From: JBHIET01 sp046760785
GTDB lineage: Bacteria > Chloroflexota > Anaerolineae > B4-G1
Direction of reading: 5' to 3'
Assembly (NCBI GenBank): GCA_046760785.1
Contig: JBHIET010000118.1
Span: 1-6,949 of the forward strand
DNA length: 6,949 nt
Shown here: positions 1 through 5,125 of the stretch, one piece after another
How positions within the stretch are numbered: the first letter of the stretch is position 1
Layout of the letters: every line of letters begins with the position of its first letter
Program-made: the position numbers and the translations under genes
The notes under the pieces: generated by a model
Databases searched by the model: none
What the model saw: only the letters and a program-made list of their open reading frames with translations
Told to the model about the DNA's origin: nothing

Positions 1-85
1 CCTCCAGTTCGGCGCGAATCTGGGCAGCACCAATTCGACTGTAGCGGGTCTGAGGTATGGGCTCTAATCGTTTGTTAACGTGCTA
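1..85 (-). pseudogene. Possible fragment of a second transposase/integrase, cut by the window edge
   Basis: Read on the minus strand, the frame is open from just after a TAG at 85-83 to the window edge and encodes about 27 residues containing TRYSRIGAAQIRAELE. This resembles the stretch before the catalytic domain of some DDE (rve-type) integrases, where a TRYS-IGA--I--EL pattern occurs; that comparison is from memory. It is not the expected continuation of the neighbouring IS3 orfB, although the YGSPRI-AEL region of IS3 OrfB is loosely similar, so it could instead be a rearranged part of the same gene. No start codon is visible. The rest lies outside the window. Confidence 0.3.
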
Positions 86-114
86 TGCATCGAGAGTGAA
101 ATCTATCGCAAAAC

Positions 115-291
115 TCAAGTCTCATTGTACACGACCTCGATCTTCTTGCACAGTTCTCGATTTGCCATCTCCCGCGCGCTGACGGGCCGCTTGCGCCAAG
201 CGTAGTACCCACTGCGCGAGACACCCAGCACCTGGTACATACGAACAACCGGAAACTCATCCCGGTGATCCTCGACGAATTGGAATCTCAT
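115..291 (-). pseudogene. Truncated IS3-family transposase OrfB (N-terminal 58 residues)
   Basis: The ATG at 291-289 overlaps the orfA stop as ATGA, in the -1 frame relative to orfA. The 58-residue product starts MRFQFVEDHRDEFPVVRMYQ and continues through VSRSGYYAWRKRPVSAR, the characteristic N-terminal helix-turn-helix (HTH_21-type) region of IS3 OrfB. A normal OrfB is about 270-300 residues and carries the DDE catalytic domain; here a TGA at 117-115 ends it after YNET. No frame downstream of that point restores the usual YGSPRI motif in register. All three catalytic acidic residues are therefore missing, and the element cannot transpose on its own. The break looks like a deletion or recombination junction rather than a point mutation, because similarity is lost completely at the stop. 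Confidence 0.85.
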
Positions 292-584
292 CGACTTGGG
301 CGCGCGAAGATGGCCACTGCTTTTTTAAGAATGTCCCGTTCCTGGCGTAGAATCTCTACCTGTCGTTCCAGTTCTTGAACCTGTTCCTGCTCCGGGGGGA
401 CGCGGCCCTGTCCTGGGAAGGCCTGCTTACCTTTCTCTTCCAACTCACGCTTCCAGCGCGAGAGACAGGTTTTGCCAATGCCAAGTTCCCGTTCAAGCTG
501 TCGGGTGGTCTTGCCGCTGCTTTCCAGCAGCTGGATCGCCTCCCGCTTGAATTCATCTGTATATGTTCGTCTGGTCTTTGTCAT
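288..584 (-). CDS. IS3-family transposase OrfA (HTH_Tnp_1)
   Basis: Encodes a 98-residue protein of normal OrfA length. Residues 6-50 form the transposase HTH (RRTYTDEFKREAIQLL, then TTRQLERELGIGKTCLSRWK), which binds the terminal inverted repeats. Residues 68-92 form a leucine-zipper coiled coil (ELERQVEILRQERDILKKAV) used for multimerisation. A near-perfect Shine-Dalgarno (AGGAGGA) lies 7-8 nt before the ATG at 584-582. A run of six A near the end of the gene (321-326 on the plus strand) is where IS3 elements usually shift -1 to make the OrfAB fusion. Here the run reads CTT-AAA-AAA-GCA, not the canonical A-AAA-AAG phase; the -1 frame is blocked by TAA just before the run and open after it, so a slip inside the run would join the frames. 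OrfA alone, with OrfB lost, is probably at most a regulator. Confidence 0.92.
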   Translation of the reverse strand: MTKTRRTYTDEFKREAIQLLESSGKTTRQLERELGIGKTCLSRWKRELEEKGKQAFPGQGRVPPEQEQVQELERQVEILRQERDILKKAVAIFARPSR

Positions 585-603
585 TTGTCTTCCTCCTAAA
601 AAT

Positions 604-632
604 AGTATATACGTAGCTTATCTCCGTGTCCA
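604..632 (-). promoter_or_regulatory. IS3 orfA promoter
   Basis: On the minus strand, TGGACA (632-627) is followed after exactly 17 nt by TATACT (609-604). Each hexamer matches the sigma-70 consensus at 5 of 6 positions. The -35 box sits inside the terminal inverted repeat, a common arrangement in IS3 elements. The Shine-Dalgarno of orfA follows closely. Confidence 0.7.
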
Positions 633-652
633 CTTTTTCGGGGGGAAGATCA
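626..652 (-). repeat. IS3-family left terminal inverted repeat
   Basis: Read on the minus strand, the sequence starts TGATCTTCCCCCC and continues GAAAAAGTGGACAC. The TG end, the C-run and the AAAAAGTGGACA core are typical of IS3-family ends. The outer end is placed at 652 because IS3 elements begin with TG; the exact edge is uncertain by a few bases. The matching right end is not in the window, so neither the partner repeat nor a target duplication can be checked. Confidence 0.75.
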
Positions 653-653
653 A
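652..653. other. Insertion boundary of the IS3 remnant
   Basis: The IS end lies only about 70 nt upstream of the next start codon on the plus strand, and just before its putative promoter. The orfA promoter fires away from that gene, so the element does not obviously drive it. Confidence 0.4.
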
Positions 654-676
654 GGCCAATTTCTGGCTTGATGTAC

Positions 677-704
677 TTGCGCTCGCTGCATGCTCGGCTA
701 TAAT
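677..704 (+). promoter_or_regulatory. Putative promoter of the DUF2085 gene
   Basis: A perfect TATAAT at 699-704 is preceded by TTGCGC (677-682) with a 16-nt spacer; the -35 matches only 3 of 6. The expected transcript start at about 711 leaves roughly 10 nt before the ATG at 722, with no Shine-Dalgarno, so the gene may be translated from a leaderless or near-leaderless message. Confidence 0.5.
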
Positions 705-721
705 CACCGCCGTTAAAGCGC

Positions 722-1558
722 ATGGATGCACTGAGCTCCTCTTCCCCTGACAAACCACACAGGCCGACCTTTCCATTGCCGTGGCTCGTCGTCGTGCTGG
801 CGCTAGCGGCACTCCTGGCCTTTGTTGTCGCCACGCCGGATGGGTTCCTGAACAAGACGGACATGGTCGCCTACGCCGTGTGTCACCGGATAGAAGCACA
901 TTCCTTCGTCATTGTCGGACATCAACTCCCGCTCTGCGCGCGCTGCACCGGCACCTTCCTCGGCGCACTGACCGGGTTCTTCGGGCAGGCTGTAGTGCTG
1001 CGCCGTCGCCGTGACGCCGAGTTCCCTCCCGTGCCTATCATCGTCATCCTCGCCAGCTTTATGCTGCTGTGGGCAGCCGACGGCCTGAACTCCTACCTGG
1101 CCCTTCTCAATGGCCCACACCTCTATGAACCCCGGAACTGGCTGAGGCTGACTACTGGCGCGCTCAACGGGTTGGCGATGAGCGCACTCGTCTACCCAAT
1201 CTTCAACTTCACGTTGTGGCGGCGTCCCGCCTCCACACGCACGATACGCAACCCGCGCGATCTGGGCGTGCTGCTCCTGCTCGAAGCTTGTCTGGTCGGC
1301 CTGGTGCTCACCCGCTGGTCTTTCCTGCTCTATCCACTGGCCCTGCTGAGCGCGCTGGGAGTGCTGACTCTCCTCACCGCTGTCAACAGCATGTTAGTGG
1401 TTGTGATCGTGCGGCGGGAGAACGTGGTGGACACCTGGCGCGAGGCCACCATCCCGCTGCTGGCCGGATTCACGGTGAGCCTCATCCAGGTTAGTGTGAT
1501 CGACGTCGTGAGATACGCACTCACCGGCACGCTCTCCGGCATTCCACCACTGCAATAG
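722..1558 (+). CDS. DUF2085 multi-pass membrane protein
   Basis: Encodes 278 residues. The DUF2085 signature is clear at residues 52-81: AVCHRIEAHSF, then GHQLPLCARCTGTFLG, with Cys54-His55-Arg56, His60 and Cys72-x-x-Cys75. The conserved Cys and His residues look like a metal or redox site next to the membrane; that is inference, and the family has no established function. Hydrophobic spans fall at about 20-37, 74-93, 103-127, 144-165, 181-198, 200-230 and 243-266, giving roughly seven membrane helices. The ATG at 722 fits the family's short hydrophilic N terminus, but there is no Shine-Dalgarno, and the likely promoter is only about 18 nt upstream. The gene stands alone: 266 nt and another promoter separate it from the next gene. 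Confidence 0.85.
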   Translation: MDALSSSSPDKPHRPTFPLPWLVVVLALAALLAFVVATPDGFLNKTDMVAYAVCHRIEAHSFVIVGHQLPLCARCTGTFLGALTGFFGQAVVLRRRRDAEFPPVPIIVILASFMLLWAADGLNSYLALLNGPHLYEPRNWLRLTTGALNGLAMSALVYPIFNFTLWRRPASTRTIRNPRDLGVLLLLEACLVGLVLTRWSFLLYPLALLSALGVLTLLTAVNSMLVVVIVRRENVVDTWREATIPLLAGFTVSLIQVSVIDVVRYALTGTLSGIPPLQ

Positions 1559-1561
1559 CAG

Positions 1562-1590
1562 TTGCCCTGTACGCGAACCTGGGCTATAAT
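1562..1590 (+). promoter_or_regulatory. Promoter upstream of the DUF4013 gene
   Basis: TTGCCC (1562-1567) and a perfect TATAAT (1585-1590) are separated by exactly 17 nt, starting 3 nt after the DUF2085 stop codon. It would produce a leader of about 225 nt that includes the inverted repeat at 1664-1745 before the DUF4013 start. Confidence 0.55.
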
Positions 1591-1663
1591 GCAGATACCT
1601 GAGCCTGTTTTTCGCACCCCTGGAAATCGTAACAGTGATTGTACAGATCATAGCCAAATCGCA

Positions 1664-1745
1664 TCCTGAGTAGGCCGAAGGTCGTATCGAAGGGGCGATT
1701 TAGCGGCCCGTCGCCCTTCGATACGCCGCTTCGCGGCACTCAGGA
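1664..1745. repeat. Imperfect palindromic intergenic element (82 nt)
   Basis: The outer arms TCCTGAGT (1664-1671) and ACTCAGGA (1738-1745) are perfect reverse complements. Inside them, CGTATCGAAGGGGCGA (1683-1698) pairs with TCGCCCTTCGATACG (1711-1725) apart from one extra G. The right arm also holds a small hairpin, GCCGC-TTC-GCGGC (1725-1737), unmatched on the left. In RNA this would be a long stem with a 12-nt terminal loop. There is no T-run after it, so it is not a classic terminator. It looks like a dispersed REP-like element; a related CCTTCGACA...CTCAG sequence lies inside the gene at 5078-5821. Confidence 0.7.
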
Positions 1746-1824
1746 CGACTGGCCTGATTTAGCTGCTAGCGGAGTGCGAAATCTAGGCTGAGATGGACAG
1801 AACCTAACGCAAGGAGGAGGAACG

Positions 1825-2550
1825 ATGGACATTGGCAAAGCAACGGGCTTCGTGTTCGAAGACGAGGAATGGGCGAGTAAGCTCCTCCTGGGAGCAGTGA
1901 TCATGTTGATCCCTATCTTTGGCGGGTTTGCGCTCCTGGGGTACGCCATCGCTGTCATCCGCAACGTGATGGCTGGCGAACCCAAACCCTTACCCGCCTG
2001 GGACGACCTGGGGCGCTACTTTATGGACGGGCTGATGTTCTGGGTCGCCACCTTGATATACGCACTGCCCTTCTTGATCCTCATCTGCCCTATCGCCGTG
2101 GTCTGGCTTCTGCCGGCGCTTGCCGGCGAGCAAGAGGATCTGGCGGCCATCCTGGCTGGCGTATCAGGGCTTGTGAGCCTGGGACTGGGCTGCCTGGCGG
2201 CTCTGTATGGTATCCTGCTGGGTCTCCTGACACCCGTGTTGCAGATACGATACGCCGAGACCGGTGAGATCGGGGCCTGCCTGCGCTTTGGAGAGGTCTT
2301 GCGCTTCCTGTTCGCCAACATCGGGAGTGTCATCATCAGCCAGGTGCTCGTGTGGGTAGCGGGCATGATCGTCGGGAGCGTGGTAGCCGCGCTGGTTACC
2401 GTGCTGAGCGTTATCCCCATCTGTGGGTGGATCCTGGGAGCAGCACTCGGTCTGCTGATGCTTCCTGTTGGCGTCTGGCTGAACGTCTTCTCCGGGCATC
2501 TGTACGGTCAGATTGGTCGCCGGGCCGGGATGTCTCCTCTCGCGATCTGA
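1825..2550 (+). CDS. DUF4013 membrane protein
   Basis: Encodes 241 residues. The DUF4013 hallmark lies at about residues 38-82: LGYAIAVIRNVMAGEPKPLP, then WDDLGRYFMDGL, between two membrane spans. Hydrophobic segments are at about 19-45, 70-99, 108-137, 162-197 and 199-222, giving about five to seven helices. The N terminus (MDIGKATGFVFEDEEWASKL) is the usual short cytosolic lead-in of the family, supporting this start. A strong Shine-Dalgarno (AAGGAGGAGG, 1811-1820) precedes the ATG. The function is unknown; the family is common in archaea and in Chloroflexota. It is first of a same-strand run, 67 nt ahead of the DUF4126 gene, and probably co-transcribed with it from the promoter at 1562-1590. 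Confidence 0.87.
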   Translation: MDIGKATGFVFEDEEWASKLLLGAVIMLIPIFGGFALLGYAIAVIRNVMAGEPKPLPAWDDLGRYFMDGLMFWVATLIYALPFLILICPIAVVWLLPALAGEQEDLAAILAGVSGLVSLGLGCLAALYGILLGLLTPVLQIRYAETGEIGACLRFGEVLRFLFANIGSVIISQVLVWVAGMIVGSVVAALVTVLSVIPICGWILGAALGLLMLPVGVWLNVFSGHLYGQIGRRAGMSPLAI

Positions 2551-2617
2551 GCAATCATATCGCCAAAGGTCGCTGCGGCAGAACGCAGGGTGCATGATTT
2601 GTGTGGAGAGCACAGAA

Positions 2618-3178
2618 ATGGTAGGTCAAGCCTTTCTAAGTTTAGCGACCGCCTTTGGCCTTTCGACGTCGGCCGGGCTGAACGCCTATATCCCACTGCT
2701 CGTCGCCGCTCTCCTAGGCCGGTTCACCTCACTGATCACGCTCAGCGAGCCGTACGACGTGCTGACCAATTGGTGGGTCATCGGTACACTGATCGTGCTG
2801 CTGATCGTCGAGGTCCTGGTGGATAAGGTCCCCGCCGTAGACACGATCAACGACATCATCCAGACCTTCATCCGACCGACGGCGGGGGCGCTTCTGTTCG
2901 CCGCTACGACGAACACCATCGGCATGCACCCCGTCCTGGCAGCTATCTGCGGGGTGATCCTGGCCGGTGGCGTGCACACCGTCAAGGCGGGGGGGCGGCC
3001 AGTGGTGGCATCTATGACGGCGGGGACGGCCAATCCGGTCATGAGCACGATTGAGGACACGATCTCGTTTGTGATATCCGTGCTGGCTATCGTGGCTCCC
3101 TACCTGGTTGCCGCCCTGATCTTGATCTCGCTCGGGTTGTTCACGTGGTGGTACGTGCGCCGCCGCCGGCGTGTATGA
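2618..3178 (+). CDS. DUF4126 membrane protein
   Basis: Encodes 186 residues from the chosen ATG at 2618. This start places the family's opening motif (GLSTSAGLNAYIPLL, residues 14-28) close to the N terminus, as usual, and has GGAG (2605-2608) 9 nt upstream. An ATG at 2594 would add MICVESTE and is less well placed; one at 2513 lies inside the previous gene. Further motifs are EVLVDKVPAVD (65-75), AGGVHTVKAGGRPV (116-129) and ANPVMSTIED (138-147), all typical of DUF4126. Membrane spans fall at about 4-34, 52-70, 86-119 and 148-180. The C terminus is a basic RRRRRV tail, probably cytosolic. No function is established; the acidic and basic residues within the hydrophobic stretches hint at a transport or channel-like role, which is speculation. 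Confidence 0.87.
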   Translation: MVGQAFLSLATAFGLSTSAGLNAYIPLLVAALLGRFTSLITLSEPYDVLTNWWVIGTLIVLLIVEVLVDKVPAVDTINDIIQTFIRPTAGALLFAATTNTIGMHPVLAAICGVILAGGVHTVKAGGRPVVASMTAGTANPVMSTIEDTISFVISVLAIVAPYLVAALILISLGLFTWWYVRRRRRV

Positions 3179-3183
3179 ACCTC

Positions 3184-3189
3184 TATAAT
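3184..3189 (+). promoter_or_regulatory. Possible -10 box before the DUF4190 gene
   Basis: A perfect TATAAT lies 6 nt after the DUF4126 stop. No convincing -35 box is found 16-18 nt upstream, where the sequence is a GC-rich arginine run. If active it would leave a leader of roughly 100 nt before the DUF4190 gene. No other signal is seen in 3190-3278. Confidence 0.3.
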
Positions 3190-3292
3190 GCTATGCACAA
3201 GCGCCATATTTGACGAGATGTCAGGTATCGCGGCGATGCTTACTCAATCACAACGCTAATCAGTTCATCAGACAAGACAGGAGAAATTTCGA

Positions 3293-3628
3293 ATGAGTCA
3301 ACAACCGTATTACACACCGCCCCCGGCCGTGCCGCCGACCAGCGGCATGGCCATCGGCAGCCTGATCGCCAGCATCCTGGGGCTGACTCTGTTCCCCACC
3401 ATTGGCTCCATCATCGGGCTAATCCTGGGATATATGGCCCGCAGTCAGATACGCGACAGCAGACAGACAATGAGTGGCGAGGGACTGGCAACGGCAGGCA
3501 TCATCCTGGGCTGGATCGGCATCGCACTGGCAGTGATTGGGATTTGCCTGATGATCCTGGTGTGGGCCGGACTGCTGGGCGTGCCGTTCGGCCTTACCAT
3601 CTGCGCAGGTCTGGGGAACACGTACTAG
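3293..3628 (+). CDS. DUF4190 small membrane protein
   Basis: Encodes 111 residues. A Pro/Tyr-rich cytosolic head (QQPYYTPPPAVPP, residues 3-15) leads into the DUF4190 domain at 18-80: GMAIGSLIASILGL, then GSIIGLILGYMARSQI, then GEGLATAGIILGWI. The GYMARSQI and GEGLATAGIILG blocks are the family's diagnostic pair around two membrane helices. A further hydrophobic segment at about 80-105 makes the C terminus longer than the minimal domain. A good Shine-Dalgarno (AGGAGA, 3279-3284) lies 8 nt before the ATG. DUF4190 proteins are widespread small envelope proteins of unknown role, often with Pro/Tyr-rich N termini that may mediate protein contacts. It is followed after 68 nt by another small membrane protein with a similar layout. 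Confidence 0.87.
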   Translation: MSQQPYYTPPPAVPPTSGMAIGSLIASILGLTLFPTIGSIIGLILGYMARSQIRDSRQTMSGEGLATAGIILGWIGIALAVIGICLMILVWAGLLGVPFGLTICAGLGNTY

Positions 3629-3696
3629 GCAAATCCTGACCAACAAACGGAATACAGCGCCCGGCGTCATCTCTCACACCGGGGAAGGAGAAAACA

Positions 3697-3894
3697 ATGG
3701 AAGAAGCCACTCCCATCTATGAGTCCGAGTTGCCTACAGCCAAACCAAAGATGGCCCCCTGGCTGATCGTGGTATTGGTCTTGCTAGGTATATGCGTTGC
3801 GCTGCCCCTGGCAGCTATCTGTGTCATTTTCATCCTGGCTCTGCTAGGCCCTTCTATCGGCAACGTTTTCAGCAACATCGTCCTCAACATATAG
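3697..3894 (+). CDS. Small single-span membrane protein, unknown function
   Basis: Encodes 65 residues: an acidic, hydrophilic head (1-19, MEEATPIYESELPTAKPKM), one long hydrophobic stretch (about 21-51) and a short tail (GPSIGNVFSNIVLNI). AAGGAG (3685-3690) sits 6 nt before the ATG, a strong argument that this is a real gene despite its size. From memory, short proteins ending in a GP-IGNVFSNI-like tail recur in Chloroflexota, but I cannot name a family. The hydrophobic core is long enough for one tilted span or a short hairpin. Its position directly behind the DUF4190 gene, with the same kind of ribosome binding site, suggests co-expression. Confidence 0.7.
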   Translation: MEEATPIYESELPTAKPKMAPWLIVVLVLLGICVALPLAAICVIFILALLGPSIGNVFSNIVLNI

Positions 3895-3895
3895 T
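3866..3895 (+). promoter_or_regulatory. Possible promoter for tgt
   Basis: TTTTCA (3866-3871) and TATAGT (3890-3895) are 18 nt apart, at the very end of the 65-residue gene. The matches are 4/6 and 5/6. Transcription would start about 55-60 nt before the tgt ATG. Read-through from the upstream membrane genes is equally possible. Confidence 0.3.
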
Positions 3896-3959
3896 GCCCC
3901 CCAGAGCGCTAAGCCAGGCAGACAATCCACACAGCGGTCGGTTCGACCTGTTGACGAGA

Positions 3960-5081
3960 ATGACTTTCCACTTCGACCTCCTCACCACCGACGGCCACGC
4001 GCGTGCCGGGCTGCTCCAGACCCCCCACGGGGAGGTCCCCACGCCGGTCTTTATGCCCGTCGGCACCCAGGCCACCGTCAAGGCCGTCTCTCCGCGCGAC
4101 CTGGAGGACCTGGGCGTGACCGTCATCCTGGCCAATACCTACCACCTCTACCTGCGCCCCGGCGACGAGCGCATCGCCCGGCTGGGCGGCCTGCACGCAT
4201 TTATGGGCTGGGATGGCCCTATCCTCACTGATTCCGGCGGCTACCAGGTCTTCAGCCTGGTTACTCGGCGCAGGATTGACGCCGACGGCGTCACCTTCCG
4301 CTCCCACATTGACGGCTTCGAGCACCGATTCACCCCGCAGAAGGTCATTGCCATCCAGGAGAACCTGGGGGCCGACATCACCACCTGCCTCGACGAGTGC
4401 GCCGAGCCTCTCGATTACGACTACAACATGCAGGCACTGGCCCGCACCCACGCCTGGGCCAAGCGCTGCAAGGCTGCTAAAACCCGCGCTGACCAGGCCC
4501 TCTTCGGCATCGTCCAGGGCGGCGTCTTCCCAGACTTGCGGGAGCAATCGGCCCGCTTTCTGACGGACCTGGGCTTCGACGGCTACGCCATCGGCGGCCT
4601 GAGCGTGGGCGAGACCAGAGAGCAGATGCACGGTGTACTGGAACTCCTAGATGGGTCCCTCCCCACAGACAAACCCCGCTATCTGATGGGGGTGGGTACA
4701 GCGGAGGGTTTGGTGGAGTGCGTAGCGCGGGGAGTGGATATGTTCGACTGCGTGCTGCCCACGCGAACGGCCCGCACCGGTGCAGCGCTCACCCGCACGG
4801 GGAGAATCAACCTGCGCAACGCCCGCTTCGCCGACGATCCCGGTCCCATCGAACCCGGCTGCGCCTGTTACGCCTGCACCCACTTTAGCCGCGCCTACAT
4901 CCGCCATCTGACCACCACCAACGAGATCCTGGGGCATCAGCTGCTCTCGATCCACAACCTCCACCTGCTGCTCACTATCGCCCGCGAGCTCCGGGAGGCA
5001 ATCTTGGAGAAGAGATTCCAGGCGTATCGGGAAGAGTTCTGGCAAGTGAGCGAGTCAGCGAGTGAGCGAGTCAGCGAGTGA
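3960..5081 (+). CDS. tgt: tRNA-guanine(34) transglycosylase (queuine tRNA-ribosyltransferase)
   Basis: Encodes 373 residues, against 375 in E. coli. The enzyme swaps guanine at the wobble position of GUN-anticodon tRNAs for the queuosine precursor preQ1, in the cytosol. The TIM-barrel motifs are present: LTDSGGYQVFSL with the general base Asp91, CLDECAEP (143-150), GIVQGGVF (183-190) and YAIGGLSVGE (209-218). The nucleophile Asp263 lies in DMFDCVLPTRTAR. Zinc ligands are Cys301, Cys303, Cys306 and His332, with the family's standard spacing (CxCxxC, then H 26 residues later). The ATG at 3960 gives the normal N terminus (MTFHFDLLTTDGHARAGLLQ); its Shine-Dalgarno is weak. Residues 363-373 (SESASERVSE and the Ser before the stop region) come from a tandem repeat and are not part of the normal fold. 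No queA, queG or preQ1 gene is in the window. Confidence 0.97.
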   Translation: MTFHFDLLTTDGHARAGLLQTPHGEVPTPVFMPVGTQATVKAVSPRDLEDLGVTVILANTYHLYLRPGDERIARLGGLHAFMGWDGPILTDSGGYQVFSLVTRRRIDADGVTFRSHIDGFEHRFTPQKVIAIQENLGADITTCLDECAEPLDYDYNMQALARTHAWAKRCKAAKTRADQALFGIVQGGVFPDLREQSARFLTDLGFDGYAIGGLSVGETREQMHGVLELLDGSLPTDKPRYLMGVGTAEGLVECVARGVDMFDCVLPTRTARTGAALTRTGRINLRNARFADDPGPIEPGCACYACTHFSRAYIRHLTTTNEILGHQLLSIHNLHLLLTIARELREAILEKRFQAYREEFWQVSESASERVSE

Positions 5082-5125
5082 GCGAGTCAGCGAGTGAGCG
5101 AGTCAGCGAATCGGCGAACTGGCGA
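5046..5125 (+). repeat. 8-bp/16-bp tandem repeat across the tgt stop and next start
   Basis: GTGAGCGA and GTCAGCGA alternate to make a 16-bp unit repeated four times without error from 5046 to 5109. Two degenerate 8-mers follow (ATCGGCGA, ACTGGCGA) to 5125. The tract encodes the C-terminal tail of Tgt in one frame and the first 14 or so residues of the next protein in another. It holds the tgt stop TGA at 5079-5081 overlapping GTG at 5078 as GTGA. Confidence 0.95.

Noticed and set aside
75..260. 61-residue minus-strand open frame over the orfB remnant
   Set aside because: It overlaps the recognisable OrfB frame in another phase, has no family-like sequence of its own and no ribosome binding site.
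1581..1612. Terminator after the DUF2085 gene (GGCT...AGCC followed by TTTTT)
   Set aside because: The stem is only 4 bp with a loop of about 17 nt, and it overlaps the TATAAT of a better-supported promoter.
2513..2617. Longer start for the DUF4126 protein
   Set aside because: It lies partly inside the DUF4013 gene and adds residues absent from the family; the ATG at 2618 has a better-spaced GGAG.
3792..3959. 56-residue N-terminal extension of tgt from an upstream ATG
   Set aside because: It overlaps the 65-residue gene in another frame, is not found in the Tgt family, and the ATG at 3960 gives the standard length.
3909..4631. 240-residue minus-strand open frame opposite tgt
   Set aside because: It is a shadow of the codon bias of tgt, with valine/glycine-rich sequence and no recognisable domain.
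5046..5125. CRISPR array
   Set aside because: The units are directly adjacent 8/16-bp copies with no unique spacers.
5046..5125. Simple on/off phase-variation switch for tgt
   Set aside because: The tract lies after the complete catalytic and zinc motifs of Tgt, so changes in unit number would alter only a dispensable tail.
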